Source of the DNA: Nioella sediminis
GTDB taxonomy: Bacteria; Pseudomonadota; Alphaproteobacteria; Rhodobacterales; Rhodobacteraceae
Assembly (NCBI RefSeq): GCF_001879695.1
Contig: NZ_MNBL01000118.1
Location: 1-38,424 of the forward strand
Reading direction: 5' to 3'
DNA: 38,424 nt
The stretch's first letter is position 1; each line of letters opens with the position of its first letter. Position numbers and translations under genes: made by a program. The notes beneath the pieces are model-generated. The model had not been told where the DNA came from. It saw only the letters and a program-made list of their open reading frames with translations, and searched no databases. Below, one piece after another: positions 15,843 through 25,300 of the stretch.

Positions 15843-16445
15843 ATGAGCGACCCGAAAAACCCAGATCTGAACCGTCGCCTGTTTCTTGGCGCGGCGGCCG
15901 CAACGCTGGCAACTCCGGCGCTGGCGCAGGACAGCACCTATGAAGGCAGCACCGAGCTGGAGCGCGATGTCAGCCAGACAGTGCGGCACAATATCTCCAG
16001 CTTTCGTACGCTGGAATGGCAGGACTATTTCGACAACCTGAACAACGGCGCGATTCTGGTCGATATCACCTCGCGCGCTCTGCATTACTGGAACGAGGAA
16101 GAGACGGTCTATCGCTTGTACCCCACGTCTGTTCCCGCGACCGAGGATCTGACGCGGCGCGGCCGTACCCGCGTGGTACGCAAGGTGGAAGGCCCGGACT
16201 GGCGCCCGACGCCCGCCATGCGGGAACGCAACCCGGAATGGCCGGAATACGTGGCCCCCGGCCCGGACAACCCGCTTGGCACCCATGCGTTGTATCTCAG
16301 CTGGACCTATTATCGCATCCACGGCACCCATGACACGCGCAAGATCGGGCGGCGCAGTTCGAACGGATGTATCGGCCTGTACAATGAACATATCGCAGAT
16401 CTGTTCGAACTGGCCCGTGTTGGCACCCAAGTGTTGCTAATTTGA
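15843..16445 (+). CDS. Tat-exported L,D-transpeptidase (YkuD domain)
   Basis: Second L,D-transpeptidase-like protein, 200 aa. A twin-arginine signal (NRRLFLGAAAATLATPALAQD) replaces the lipoprotein signal of the neighbour. The catalytic region reads RIHGTHDTRKIGRRSSNGCIGLYN, with H160 and C176, as in ErfK/YbiS proteins. The N-terminal strand GAILVDITSRALHYWNEEETVYRLYP is the usual YkuD start. GGAGG lies 7 nt before the ATG; the open frame upstream has no such site. It probably crosslinks peptidoglycan or links proteins to it. Confidence 0.93.
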   Translation: MSDPKNPDLNRRLFLGAAAATLATPALAQDSTYEGSTELERDVSQTVRHNISSFRTLEWQDYFDNLNNGAILVDITSRALHYWNEEETVYRLYPTSVPATEDLTRRGRTRVVRKVEGPDWRPTPAMRERNPEWPEYVAPGPDNPLGTHALYLSWTYYRIHGTHDTRKIGRRSSNGCIGLYNEHIADLFELARVGTQVLLI

Positions 16446-16597
16446 CCACAAATCGGCGATCTTGGGGTTCGGGACGATTTCCCGGCATTGCAATCCCAAG
16501 GCATTGCTGCTTAAACCTAGTTACGAGGTACAGTCTTGGGTGCCCCGCTATGCGTAATACCGCGCGAAAAATTTTGGGGCGTATCTTGGAGGATACT

Positions 16598-16777
16598 ATG
16601 AAAAAACTCGCACTCGCAGCCGCTCTGTCCGTTGCCGCCACCTCCGCTTTTGCTGGCGGCTACGTTGAGCCCGTTCTGGAACCCGTCGTGATCGTGGAAG
16701 ACACCTCGTCCTCCGCTGGCGGCGTCCTGGTTCCCCTGCTGGCTATCATCCTGATCGCAGCTGCAATCGCTGACTAA
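16598..16777 (+). CDS. Small exported protein, 59 aa
   Basis: Function unknown. A clear signal peptide (MKKLALAAALSVAATSAFA) is followed by an acidic linker GGYVEPVLEPVVIVEDTSSS and a hydrophobic C-terminal segment VLVPLLAIILIAAAIAD. The mature peptide would be about 40 residues with one membrane-spanning stretch. GGAGGA lies 4 nt before the ATG and a strong terminator follows, so it forms its own unit and may be well expressed. Similar small proteins are, to my recollection, frequent in Rhodobacterales and sometimes carry unrelated names. In-frame sequence upstream of the ATG has no signal or ribosome site. Confidence 0.85.
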   Translation: MKKLALAAALSVAATSAFAGGYVEPVLEPVVIVEDTSSSAGGVLVPLLAIILIAAAIAD

Positions 16778-16802
16778 TAAGTCATCGACTTCTAGAATAG
16801 AG

Positions 16803-16830
16803 AAAGGCGGCCTTCGCGGGCCGCCTTTTT
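16803..16830 (+). terminator. Intrinsic terminator after 59-aa protein gene
   Basis: A perfect 10-bp stem, AAAGGCGGCC / GGCCGCCTTT with loop ttcgcg, ends in a run of five T. It lies 25 nt after the stop at 16777 and before the convergent rlmN stop at 16859. It may also act on the rlmN transcript, although the minus-strand tail is poorer. Confidence 0.9.
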
Positions 16831-16858
16831 CATGTTCCGTCGCTGAAGATATCAAGAA

Positions 16859-18046
16859 TTATTCGGCAATTCCGGCCTCGGCGGCGATCTGGGCGCGGCT
16901 CTTGCGGGCACGCTCAGTTGCCGATTTCAGCTGACCGCAAGCGGCCATGATATCCTCGCCCCGAGGGGTGCGGATTGGGCTGGCGTAACCTGCCTTGTAG
17001 ATGATGTCGGCAAAGCGCTCGATCCGCTCCCAGTCCGACCGCTCATAGGGTGCGCCGGGCCACTCGTTGAACGGGATCAGGTTGATCTTGGCCGGGATGC
17101 CCTTGATCAGCTTCACCAGCCTGCGGGCGTCCTCATCCGTGTCGTTCACATCCTTAAGCATCACATATTCGAAGGTGATTCGTTCAGAGTTCGACAGTTT
17201 CGGATAGGCACGCAACGCATCCAGCAGGTCGGCGATCGGCCAGCGCTTGTTGATCGGCACCAGTTTGTCACGGGTCTCATCGGTGGTGGCGTGGAAGGAC
17301 ACCGCCAGCATGCAACCGATTTCCTCGGCGGTCTTGGCAATCTCGGGCACCACGCCAGAGGTCGACAGGGTGATCCGGCGGCGTGACAGGGAAATCCCTT
17401 CACCATCCATCGCGATCTTCATCGCGTCGCGGACATTGTCGAAATTATAGAGCGGCTCGCCCATGCCCATCAGCACGATGTTCGACAGCAGGCGCGGGCC
17501 GTTCTCGCCAGTGCCTTCGCCCGGTTCCGGCCATTCGCCCAGATCGTCGCGCGCCACCATGATCTGGCCGACAATCTCACCGGCTGTCAGGTTGCGCACC
17601 AGTTTCTGCGTGCCCGTGTGGCAAAATGAGCAGGTCAGCGTACACCCCACCTGAGACGAGATGCACAGAGTCCCACGATCGGTTTCGGGGATATAGACGA
17701 TCTCGACCTCATGGCCGCCGGCGATCCGAACCAGATATTTGCGGGTGCCATCGGCAGAGACATTGCGCGTCACCACCTCGGGCACTTCGATCACGAAACG
17801 CTCCGCCAGTTGCGCGCGATAGGCCTTGGCGAGGTTCGTCATCTCGTCGAAGCTGCGCACGCCCCAGTGGTAAACCCATTGCCAGATCTGGTTGACCCGC
17901 ATCTTGGCCTGCTTTTCCGGCGTCCCCGCCGCGATCAGCGCCTCGCGCAGCTGGTCCCGCGTCAGGCCGACGATATTGGTCGGGCCTTCGGGCAGTTTGC
18001 GCGGAATGGTCAGGACATCCTGCGTGATGGGGGCGCTGGCGGACAT
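16859..18046 (-). CDS. rlmN: Dual-specificity RNA methyltransferase RlmN
   Basis: Radical SAM enzyme that methylates C2 of A2503 in 23S rRNA and of A37 in some tRNAs. The protein is 395 aa. The iron-sulfur cysteines are in [11 protein letters not shown] (C135, C139, C142). Other signatures are [45 protein letters not shown] and the second catalytic Cys in DIMAACGQL near the C-terminus. The start is the ATG at 18046, with GGAG 8 nt upstream; an in-frame extension further upstream lacks a site. Confidence 0.96.
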   Translation of the reverse strand: MSASAPITQDVLTIPRKLPEGPTNIVGLTRDQLREALIAAGTPEKQAKMRVNQIWQWVYHWGVRSFDEMTNLAKAYRAQLAERFVIEVPEVVTRNVSADGTRKYLVRIAGGHEVEIVYIPETDRGTLCISSQVGCTLTCSFCHTGTQKLVRNLTAGEIVGQIMVARDDLGEWPEPGEGTGENGPRLLSNIVLMGMGEPLYNFDNVRDAMKIAMDGEGISLSRRRITLSTSGVVPEIAKTAEEIGCMLAVSFHATTDETRDKLVPINKRWPIADLLDALRAYPKLSNSERITFEYVMLKDVNDTDEDARRLVKLIKGIPAKINLIPFNEWPGAPYERSDWERIERFADIIYKAGYASPIRTPRGEDIMAACGQLKSATERARKSRAQIAAEAGIAE

Positions 18047-18121
18047 GTCAAAGCTCCGAGAAGGGAATGCGGACACATATAGGCATCCGCCCCTCAAGGC
18101 AAACCTTGTCTTGGCAGAAAA

Positions 18122-18649
18122 TCAGCCGCCGCAGCGGGTTTCCGCATCCTCGACCGCGGCGGTGAAGCCCAACAGAGAGAAGGTATCGACCGTTTGCGTG
18201 CCCCGCGCCGACCGGGCGGTCAGCACCGCTTCGGCCCCGCGCTTCATCGCGGTGATGATCCGCTGATCTTCCTGTTCGGACGCGGCCCAGGCCATTTCAC
18301 CATCGGTGAACAACTCGAAGGTCGAGTTGCCGATTTCCATCGTCACCGTGGAATCATCCGCAAAGGGATAGCCACCGGTAAAGGAAACCTCGCCCATCCG
18401 GCTTTCGGACGGCCAATAGCTGACGAACAGCAGGATCTCCGACCGGCGCACGGCCACCACGCGACCATCGCGGGTGTTCACCGTTTCGCGCGGCGCGGAC
18501 ACGACCCAGCATTGCGTCGGGTCATCCTCGACGAACACGCTCCAATCCGTTTCCGCGTTGACGCGGTTCTCGGATTCCTCGGTGTCCTGGGCAAACGACG
18601 GCGCCGAAAACGCCAGTGCGATCACCAATCCAGCAACCCAGTTCTTCAT
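18122..18649 (-). CDS. Invasion-associated locus B (IalB) family protein
   Basis: Periplasmic or secreted protein of 175 aa. A signal peptide (MKNWVAGLVIALAFSAPSFAQ) precedes an IalB-like domain: DWSVFVEDDPTQCWVVSAPRET, then RRSEILLFVSYWPSESRMGEVSFTGGYPF and the closing VDTFSLLGFTAAVEDAETRC. Cys at the W-V-V strand and near the C-terminus may form the family disulfide. IalB was first linked to Bartonella invasion but the family is widespread in free-living alphaproteobacteria, where its role is unknown. GGAGG lies about 10 nt before the ATG at 18649. Confidence 0.85.
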   Translation of the reverse strand: MKNWVAGLVIALAFSAPSFAQDTEESENRVNAETDWSVFVEDDPTQCWVVSAPRETVNTRDGRVVAVRRSEILLFVSYWPSESRMGEVSFTGGYPFADDSTVTMEIGNSTFELFTDGEMAWAASEQEDQRIITAMKRGAEAVLTARSARGTQTVDTFSLLGFTAAVEDAETRCGG

Positions 18650-18827
18650 CTTGATCCAGCCTCCAGCCGTCTCTGCCTCTGGTTTGGGGTTCGGCCTGTT
18701 TTCAGGTCTTGCGCTCAAACCCCGCCCACTTCTAACTGCGAGCGGAGATTAACCCGAAAATCCTTTTGGGGAAAAGCCCCGGTAGCGGAAAATTGCCGGA
18801 ACCCCTGACCAGAAGAAGGAAAACAGC

Positions 18828-19838
18828 ATGGCTGAGGCGGAAACACTGGTCGAGGTCTGGCGAGGGCCGTTCCGCGAAAGCGTTCATCGCGGTCATGCGG
18901 TCGTGTGGGACGCCGATGGCGGCATCGTGGCCAGCTGGGGCGACCCCGATGCGGTGATCCTGCCCCGGTCGTCCTGCAAGATGATCCAGGCGCTGCCCCT
19001 GATCGAAAGCGGCGCCGCCGAAGCGTTCGGTTTGTCAGAGGCGCAGCTGGCCCTGTCCTGCGCGTCCCATAACGGGGCGGCGGTCCACACGGAAATGGTG
19101 CGTGCGTGGCTGGGCGGGCTGGGGATCGACCCCGAAGAGGCCCTGCGCTGCGGGCCGCAGATGCCGGGTGACCCTGACGCGCGCAACGCCCTGATCAAGG
19201 CCGACAGCTCGCCCTGCCAGATCCACAACAATTGTTCCGGCAAACATTCCGGCTTTCTGACCCTGGCAAAACATCTGGGGGCCGGGCCGGACTATGTGGA
19301 TCCCGACCACCCGGTACAGGTGGCGGTAAAATCCGCGTTCGAGGAGGTGACCGGGGAAACCAGCCCCGGCCATGGCATCGACGGATGTTCCGCGCCCAAC
19401 TTCGCCTGCACCGTCACCGGGCTGGCCCGCGCCATGGGCCATTTCGCCGCCGCAACCGGTGCGGGCAATGCGCGCGACCGCGCCATGCACCGGCTGACCC
19501 GCGCCATGGCGGCCCATCCGGTTCTGGTGGCGGGCGAAGGAAGATCCTGCACGGCGCTGATGCGTGCAATGTCAGGCCGCGCATCGGTCAAGACCGGGGC
19601 CGAGGCGGTGTTCATCGCCATCGTGCCTGAAAGGCGCATGGGCGTCGCCCTTAAGATCGAGGACGGCGCGACGCGAGGATCGGAAGCGGTCATCACCCGC
19701 ATTCTGTGCGGCCTGGGTGTGCTGGACGCACGCCATCCAGCCGCCCTCACCTATACAAACGGCCCGATCCGTAACCGCCGCGATATCGTGACCGGAGAAT
19801 ATCGCTTGTCAGGGTCGCTTTCCGACTGGAAACCATAG
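18828..19838 (+). CDS. L-asparaginase, Rhizobium etli (type III, zinc) family
   Basis: Hydrolyses L-asparagine to aspartate and ammonia. The protein is 336 aa and belongs to the beta-lactamase-like asparaginase family of R. etli, not the E. coli types. The catalytic Ser48 and Lys51 sit in LPRSSCKM with the same numbering as in the R. etli enzyme. The zinc site is visible as C136 and K139 in HNNCSGKH and C187 in IDGCSAPNFA. CASHNG (78-83) is the other conserved block. An AAGGAA site precedes the ATG. It is divergent from the IalB-like gene and convergent with the histidine kinase, with a composite repeat between the stops. Confidence 0.93.
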   Translation: MAEAETLVEVWRGPFRESVHRGHAVVWDADGGIVASWGDPDAVILPRSSCKMIQALPLIESGAAEAFGLSEAQLALSCASHNGAAVHTEMVRAWLGGLGIDPEEALRCGPQMPGDPDARNALIKADSSPCQIHNNCSGKHSGFLTLAKHLGAGPDYVDPDHPVQVAVKSAFEEVTGETSPGHGIDGCSAPNFACTVTGLARAMGHFAAATGAGNARDRAMHRLTRAMAAHPVLVAGEGRSCTALMRAMSGRASVKTGAEAVFIAIVPERRMGVALKIEDGATRGSEAVITRILCGLGVLDARHPAALTYTNGPIRNRRDIVTGEYRLSGSLSDWKP

Positions 19839-19881
19839 TCAAGAGCCACGGGCTACAGTCGGACAGCCCCCCCTCGGCTCT

Positions 19882-19918
19882 TTCATCTTGGCAAAAATAC
19901 CTCCGCCGGAGGCGTCCT
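19882..19918 (-). repeat. Short terminator-like repeat, copy 3
   Basis: The minus strand reads GGACGCCTCCGGCGGAGGTA then TTTTTGCCAAGATGAAA, nearly identical to 147-183. The CCTCC-ggc-GGAGG hairpin is at 19900-19912. It lies 52 nt after the long unit copy B in the same orientation, downstream of the histidine kinase gene. Confidence 0.8.
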
Positions 19919-19970
19919 GCCCTCTCTGCCTAGCCCTTCATCACGGCCAGTGAACCGCGCTTTCCACGCA

Positions 19971-20063
19971 TCCGTGGCAACGCGGCATGACGAGGCCTCC
20001 GGCGCATGCCGGAGGTTGAGGAGGGCCGCTCACGGGTCGACGCCGACAGGCGGCGAAACCGGT
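19971..20063 (-). repeat. Structured intergenic repeat, long unit, copy B
   Basis: On the minus strand this unit shares the cggtttcgccg block (20061-20051), the gcggccctc block and the final 15-nt block (19985-19971) with copy A at 1-95. Its inner hairpin is CCTCCGGC / GCCGGAGG (19996-20015), where copy A has GGCTCC / GGAGCC. Both are perfectly paired. The outer stem (19982-19986 with 20025-20029) also survives. It begins 6 nt after the histidine kinase stop, so it is probably transcribed as a 3'-UTR. Confidence 0.78.
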
Positions 20064-20069
20064 TGGTGC

Positions 20070-22199
20070 CTATTCCTGCATCAGCGGCAATACGCCCTCC
20101 GGTTTCAATGCTTCCAACTTCCCGATGATCTCGGCCTTCTTCAGTGGTTTTGTCAGGTAGTGATCCACCCCCGCCGCCACGATCTCCGCTTCGTGATCCT
20201 CCATCGCATGGGCAGTCATCGCGACAATCGGCAATCGCGGCAGACCCTTCGCCTCCTCATCCGCACGGATCCGGCGGGTCAGTTCCAGCCCGTCCATTTC
20301 GGGCATGGAGATATCGGTGAACAGCAGGTCGGGCCGTTCCGCCTGGTAGGCCTCCCATGCCTCCTGACCATTATTTGCAAGCTCCAGCTCAAGGTCGAGC
20401 GCCTTGATCATCTTGCGAAAGATCATCTGGTTGGTCTTGTTATCCTCCGCCGCCAGCAGGCGCAGCTTTCCTGGAGCGTCCGCAGGCGGGGCATCCTGCG
20501 GAGGCACTGTTCGCGTGACACGCGCCACCTTTTCCATCAAGCCTTGCCGGAAATCGCGCAAGGGGGCTTCCAGCGTGATTTCGGGAATCGGGGCCGCGGG
20601 GTTGGCCCGACGATCCGATAGGCATCGCAGGACGGGGAAGGCAGGGGTTTCCAGCGGCTCTTCCCCGGCCTCTTCCGTCAGAACCACGAGGTCGGGCCTG
20701 CCTCCGATCGCTGCCACCTCGTCCACCGCCCGCACATCCGCCTTGAGCTTCAGGAACTGGCGTTCCACCAGCCGCCGCGCGCCAGTATCCGGGCCGACCA
20801 GCACAACCTTGGTCAGCTCTGCGGGCAATGGCTGCACCGGGCAGGGCACTTCGCCGTCCGCCACAGGCAGGGTCAGTCGGAACGCGAAGGTTGCACCCTT
20901 CCCAAGCTCCGAATCGATCCAGATATCGCCGCCCATCATCCGCACCAGCCGGTGCGTAATCGCCAGACCAAGCCCGGTGCCTTCGTATTTCCGGTTTGCC
21001 TGATCCTCGACCTGGTTGAACTCGCCAAAGACATGCGCCTGTTTGTCGGCCGCGATGCCGATGCCGGTATCTTCCACCGCGATCACCAGCGTGACCTGAC
21101 CGTTTTCCACCGGTTCGCCCATGACGCGCACAAGGACATGGCCCCGGTCGGTAAACTTGACGGCATTCCCGATCAGGTTGGTCAGCACTTGCCGCACCCG
21201 GCCCCGGTCGCCCACAAGCGATTGAGGCAGGAAGATATCGTAATCCAGCAGCAATTGCAGATCTCGGCCCTGAATGGACGGGCGCAGCAGGCGGAAGATC
21301 TCGCGGATCAGGTCCTCCAGATCGAAGGCCTCGGCATGCAGCACCAGCTTGTCGGCCTCGATCTTGGAAAAATCGAGCACATCGTTGATGATCTCCAGCA
21401 GCGCCTCGCCGGAATTGCGGATCGTGTCGGCGCATTGGCGCTGATCCTCGTCGAGATCGGTTTCCCGCAGCAGGTCTGCCATGGCCACCACGCCGTTCAT
21501 CGGCGTCCTGATCTCGTGGCTCATATTGGCAAGGAAGGCCGACTTGGCCCGGTTCGCGGCCTCGGCCTGATCGCGGGCATCGCGCAGATCCCGTTCCCGC
21601 CGGATCGTTTCGGTGATGTTCAGCATCAGGCTGACCATGTCGCCATCGGGCGCGCGCTTGTCCACCAGTTTGACGAAGCCACCATTCCAGAGTTTGACCG
21701 TTCGCTGCGGGATCGGGTGCTGTTCCCACCGGGCGGTCATGTCATCGACCCAATCGTCGGGATGCACGCCTTCCAGATCGACCAGCCCTTCGTCCACGGC
21801 GATCCGCAGGATGGAATCGTAGCTGGCCCCCGGCCCAACCTCGACCATGCCCTCAAAGATGTTGAGAAAGGCGCTGTTGGCCGCGACCAGCCGGCCCGAG
21901 CGGTCATAGATCGCAAAGCCATCCTCGATGATATCGAGAGAATCCCACAGTCGCCGTTCGGCACGTTCGGCCTTTTCTGTCGCCACTTCCAGATCGGCCC
22001 GCGCGCGGGTTGTTTCGCCGACCAGTTCGGCGTTTTCCTCCCGCTGCTCGATCACCTGATCCGACAGACGGTCCGCCTGTTGGGCCAGCTTGCGGTTTGC
22101 GGCGAACAGTTCCTCCTGCTTCTGGACCAGCAGCCGTTCAGCCGCCAGCCGCGCCCGGCGTTCGCGCGCCAAACGATCGTCGAAGCCGGTGCCATCCAT
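20070..22199 (-). CDS. Soluble hybrid histidine kinase (coiled coil - PAS - HisKA - HATPase - pseudo-REC - REC)
   Basis: Signalling kinase of 709 aa without a transmembrane helix. An N-terminal coiled coil (about 5-75, many Arg/Glu heptads) leads to a PAS domain (DIIEDGFAIYDRSGRLVAANSAF). HisKA carries the phosphorylated His in MSHEIRTPMNG (H228). The ATPase domain shows NLIGNAVKFTDRG, DTGIGI and GTGLGLAITHRLV. A degenerate receiver follows (KVVLVGPDTGARR..., no Asp at the phosphorylation site), then an intact receiver with D629 in LLFTDISMPEMDG. The ATG at 22199 has GGTGAG 7 nt upstream; a GTG four codons earlier is possible. It is divergent from the alpha-2-macroglobulin/pbpC pair. Its phosphorelay partner is unknown. 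Confidence 0.93.
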   Translation of the reverse strand: MDGTGFDDRLARERRARLAAERLLVQKQEELFAANRKLAQQADRLSDQVIEQREENAELVGETTRARADLEVATEKAERAERRLWDSLDIIEDGFAIYDRSGRLVAANSAFLNIFEGMVEVGPGASYDSILRIAVDEGLVDLEGVHPDDWVDDMTARWEQHPIPQRTVKLWNGGFVKLVDKRAPDGDMVSLMLNITETIRRERDLRDARDQAEAANRAKSAFLANMSHEIRTPMNGVVAMADLLRETDLDEDQRQCADTIRNSGEALLEIINDVLDFSKIEADKLVLHAEAFDLEDLIREIFRLLRPSIQGRDLQLLLDYDIFLPQSLVGDRGRVRQVLTNLIGNAVKFTDRGHVLVRVMGEPVENGQVTLVIAVEDTGIGIAADKQAHVFGEFNQVEDQANRKYEGTGLGLAITHRLVRMMGGDIWIDSELGKGATFAFRLTLPVADGEVPCPVQPLPAELTKVVLVGPDTGARRLVERQFLKLKADVRAVDEVAAIGGRPDLVVLTEEAGEEPLETPAFPVLRCLSDRRANPAAPIPEITLEAPLRDFRQGLMEKVARVTRTVPPQDAPPADAPGKLRLLAAEDNKTNQMIFRKMIKALDLELELANNGQEAWEAYQAERPDLLFTDISMPEMDGLELTRRIRADEEAKGLPRLPIVAMTAHAMEDHEAEIVAAGVDHYLTKPLKKAEIIGKLEALKPEGVLPLMQE

Positions 22200-22357
22200 G
22201 CCCTGTCTCACCCGAATCCATTCTCCGACCGGCAGAATGACGCCGGTTTCCTTTCCATCTGCTTAAGACGGGCGCCGCGGCATGGACTCCAAGGGGCCGG
22301 TCATGGCAGCATATGAGAAAGTCTTTTTTTGATACGATTTCTGATCCGGAGGTTCCC

Positions 22358-25300
22358 ATGCGCGCGTTGATCGTGGCTGGTTTGATGTCCTTGCTGCCCC
22401 TGATGGCCACCGCCCAGGACGGGCCCGTGGCCGAGCGGTTCTATGCAATCACCCAGGATACGGATTTTCCCGGTGCGGACCTGACACCGATCTATGACAC
22501 CTCGCTGATCGGGTGCATTCGGGCTTGCCTGGCAGATTCGGATTGTGCCGCCTTCACCTTCAACGAACGCAATGGCAGCTGTTTTCCCAAAACCGATGTC
22601 CTTGCGATGGAGTCCTATGACGGGGCCATGTCCGCCACGGTGCGCGACACCGATCCGGCGGTTCTGGCGCGGCTGGAGGACCGTCTGGAGCAACTGGATT
22701 TCCTGAGTGAGACTGATCTGTCCAGGGCGCGCATCGAGGCCGAAGGGCTGCCCCGCCGCCACTATGCCGGGACCTGGACGGCAGAACGTATTCTCGCCGC
22801 CGCCGAAGCGCGGCTGGAAGAGGGAGAGTTCCAGCAGGCCATGCGGCTCTATGGTTCTGCCATCACCGTGACAGACGACCCTGCCCATTGGATGGAATTT
22901 GCGCGTCTGGCGCTGGAAATCGAGGTGTCCAGCCGGACCGAACAGCGCAACCTGAATCGCACCGCCCTGACGGCGGCCACCAATGCCACCTTGCGGGCCG
23001 CACCCGGACAACAACTGTCTGACGCCGCCGCCCTGCTGGCCCGTGCATTGGAAGAAAACAGCCGGGGCCGCAGCATGATCTTCGCGCTGCGACTTGCGAT
23101 TGCCGAGGCCCCATCAGAGGCGCTGGAAGCAGAGCTTGAACGTGCAATCGGGCTCTACGGCTTCCGCGTGACCACGACCCGCGTGGAAAACGACGCCGCC
23201 GAACCGCGCATCTGCGCCATCTTCTCGGAAGATATCGCAGGCGGTGTCACCCATGCGGATTTCCTGCAAACCACGGTGAGCGGCCTGTCGGTCGAGGCTG
23301 AGAACCGACAGTTCTGCATCTCGGGCGTCCAGCATGGGCAGCGCTATGAATTCACCCTGCGCGCGGGCCTGCCTGCCGCCTCGGGCGAAACCCTGCACAA
23401 CCCGGCCACCCTGCGGCTCTATGTGCGCGACCGATCCCCCACATTGCGGTTTCCGGGCCGCGCCTATGTTCTGCCGCGTCTTGCGGGCGGCGCGCTGCCC
23501 ATTGTGACGGTGAATACCGACGAGGTGGCATTGCGGCTCTATTCCGTGACCGACCGCAATATCGTGCGCAGCCTGCAGGACGACTATTTCGGGCGCCCCC
23601 TGAACCAGTGGGAAGTGAACCGGTTCTCGACCGAACTGGCCGAAACCGTCTGGGAAGGGGTGGGAGAGGTCTCTAACCGGCTGAATCAGGACGTCACCAC
23701 CAGCCTGCCCATGGGCGAGGTTCTGGCCACGCTCGACCCCGGTCTTTATGCGCTTGAGGCCCGGATCGACAGCCCCGAGGGGCGCGACCTGCCCCCTGCG
23801 ACGCAGTGGTTTTTCGTCTCTGACCTTGGGCTTTCTGCCGTTTCTGGGGTGGATGGTGTCCATGTGATCGTGCGGTCTCTGGCCGATACCTCCGGCATCG
23901 AGGGGGCCACCGTGCGCCTGGTGTCTGAATCGAACCGGGTTCTGGCCGAACTGGAAAGCGACCGGCAGGGCCGGGTGCATTTTCCCGCCGATCTGACCGC
24001 AGGCCGGGCCGGGGCATCGCCCGCCATGATCACCGTGGAACAGGAGGGCGATTTCGCCTTCCTGTCGCTGCGCGAGGCGGAGTTCGACCTCTCTGACCGG
24101 GGGGTCGAGGGCCGCCCCGCCGCGCCGCCGATTGACCTGTTCCTGACCACAGAACGCGGCGCTTATCGGGCGGGTGAAACCATCCACGCCACCGCCCTGG
24201 CCCGCGACGGGCAATCCCGCGCCCTGCCGGGCCTTCCGCTGACGGCCATTCTGACACGCGCCGATGGCGTCGAATACAGCCGCATGGTGCTGGAGGAAAC
24301 CGGTGCGGGCGGCTTCGTCTGGCAGATGCCCCTGGGCGCGAATGTGCCGCGCGGCACCTGGCGTCTGGCTGTCCATGCCGACCCCGACGCGCAGCCCTTG
24401 GCCAGCCGAACCCTGCTGGTCGAGGATTTCCTGCCGGAACGCATCGACGTGGAGCTGTCCTTGCCCGAAGGCTCGCAACCCCTCGACCGGCCCGCCGTGC
24501 TGGACCTTCAGGCCGACTACCTCTTTGGGGCCCCCGCAGGTGAATTGCCGATCGAAGGCGAATGGGTTCTGCGCCCAGTCGCAACGCTGGAGGCCTTCCC
24601 CGGTTACCGCTTTGGCCGATATGACGACCACCCCGACCGAATTCGCTACAGCCTGCCGGATGGTCAAGGAACAGATGCCACCGGCGCGGCCCGGATTGAG
24701 CTGTCTCTGCCAGAGATCGACGGCCTGCCACATCCCTGGACGATGAGCGTCACCGCCCGCGTCACCGAAGGATCTGGCCGCCCGGTGGAGCGGCAGATCA
24801 GACGGCCCCTCGACCCTTCGGGCACGCTCATTGGCATTCGCCCGCTCTTTGACGGCACCCTGCCCGAAGGCACGGATGCCCAGTTTCACCTGATCGCCGT
24901 CGGAGCCGAGGCGCAGCCGGTGCGCTGGACCCTGAACCGGGTCGAACGGCGCTATCAGTGGTACACGCAGAACGGGCGCTGGAACTGGGAACCGGTGACA
25001 ACCCGTACCCGCATTGTCAATGGCGAGGCCGTGCTTGGCGCTGACCCTGTGGCAATCTCCGCTCCCGCCGATTGGGGGCGCTATGAACTGCGCGTGGAAA
25101 GCACCGAGGGCCGCTACACGGCCAGCTCTGTCAGCTTCCGCGCCGGGTGGTATGGCGGGGGCGATGACGTGGGCACGCCCGATCTGCTGGAGGTCTCGCT
25201 CGATGCCGAAAGCTATGACGTGGGCGACGAAGCGCGGTTGCGCGTGGTGCCCCGGTCCGGCGGACTGGTCCTGATCCGGGTCATGTCGAACCGGCTGATC

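Noticed and set aside
20952-22316. Plus-strand open frame of about 450 codons opposite the histidine kinase
   Set aside because: No recognisable motif; the minus strand encodes an intact multi-domain kinase over the same bases.
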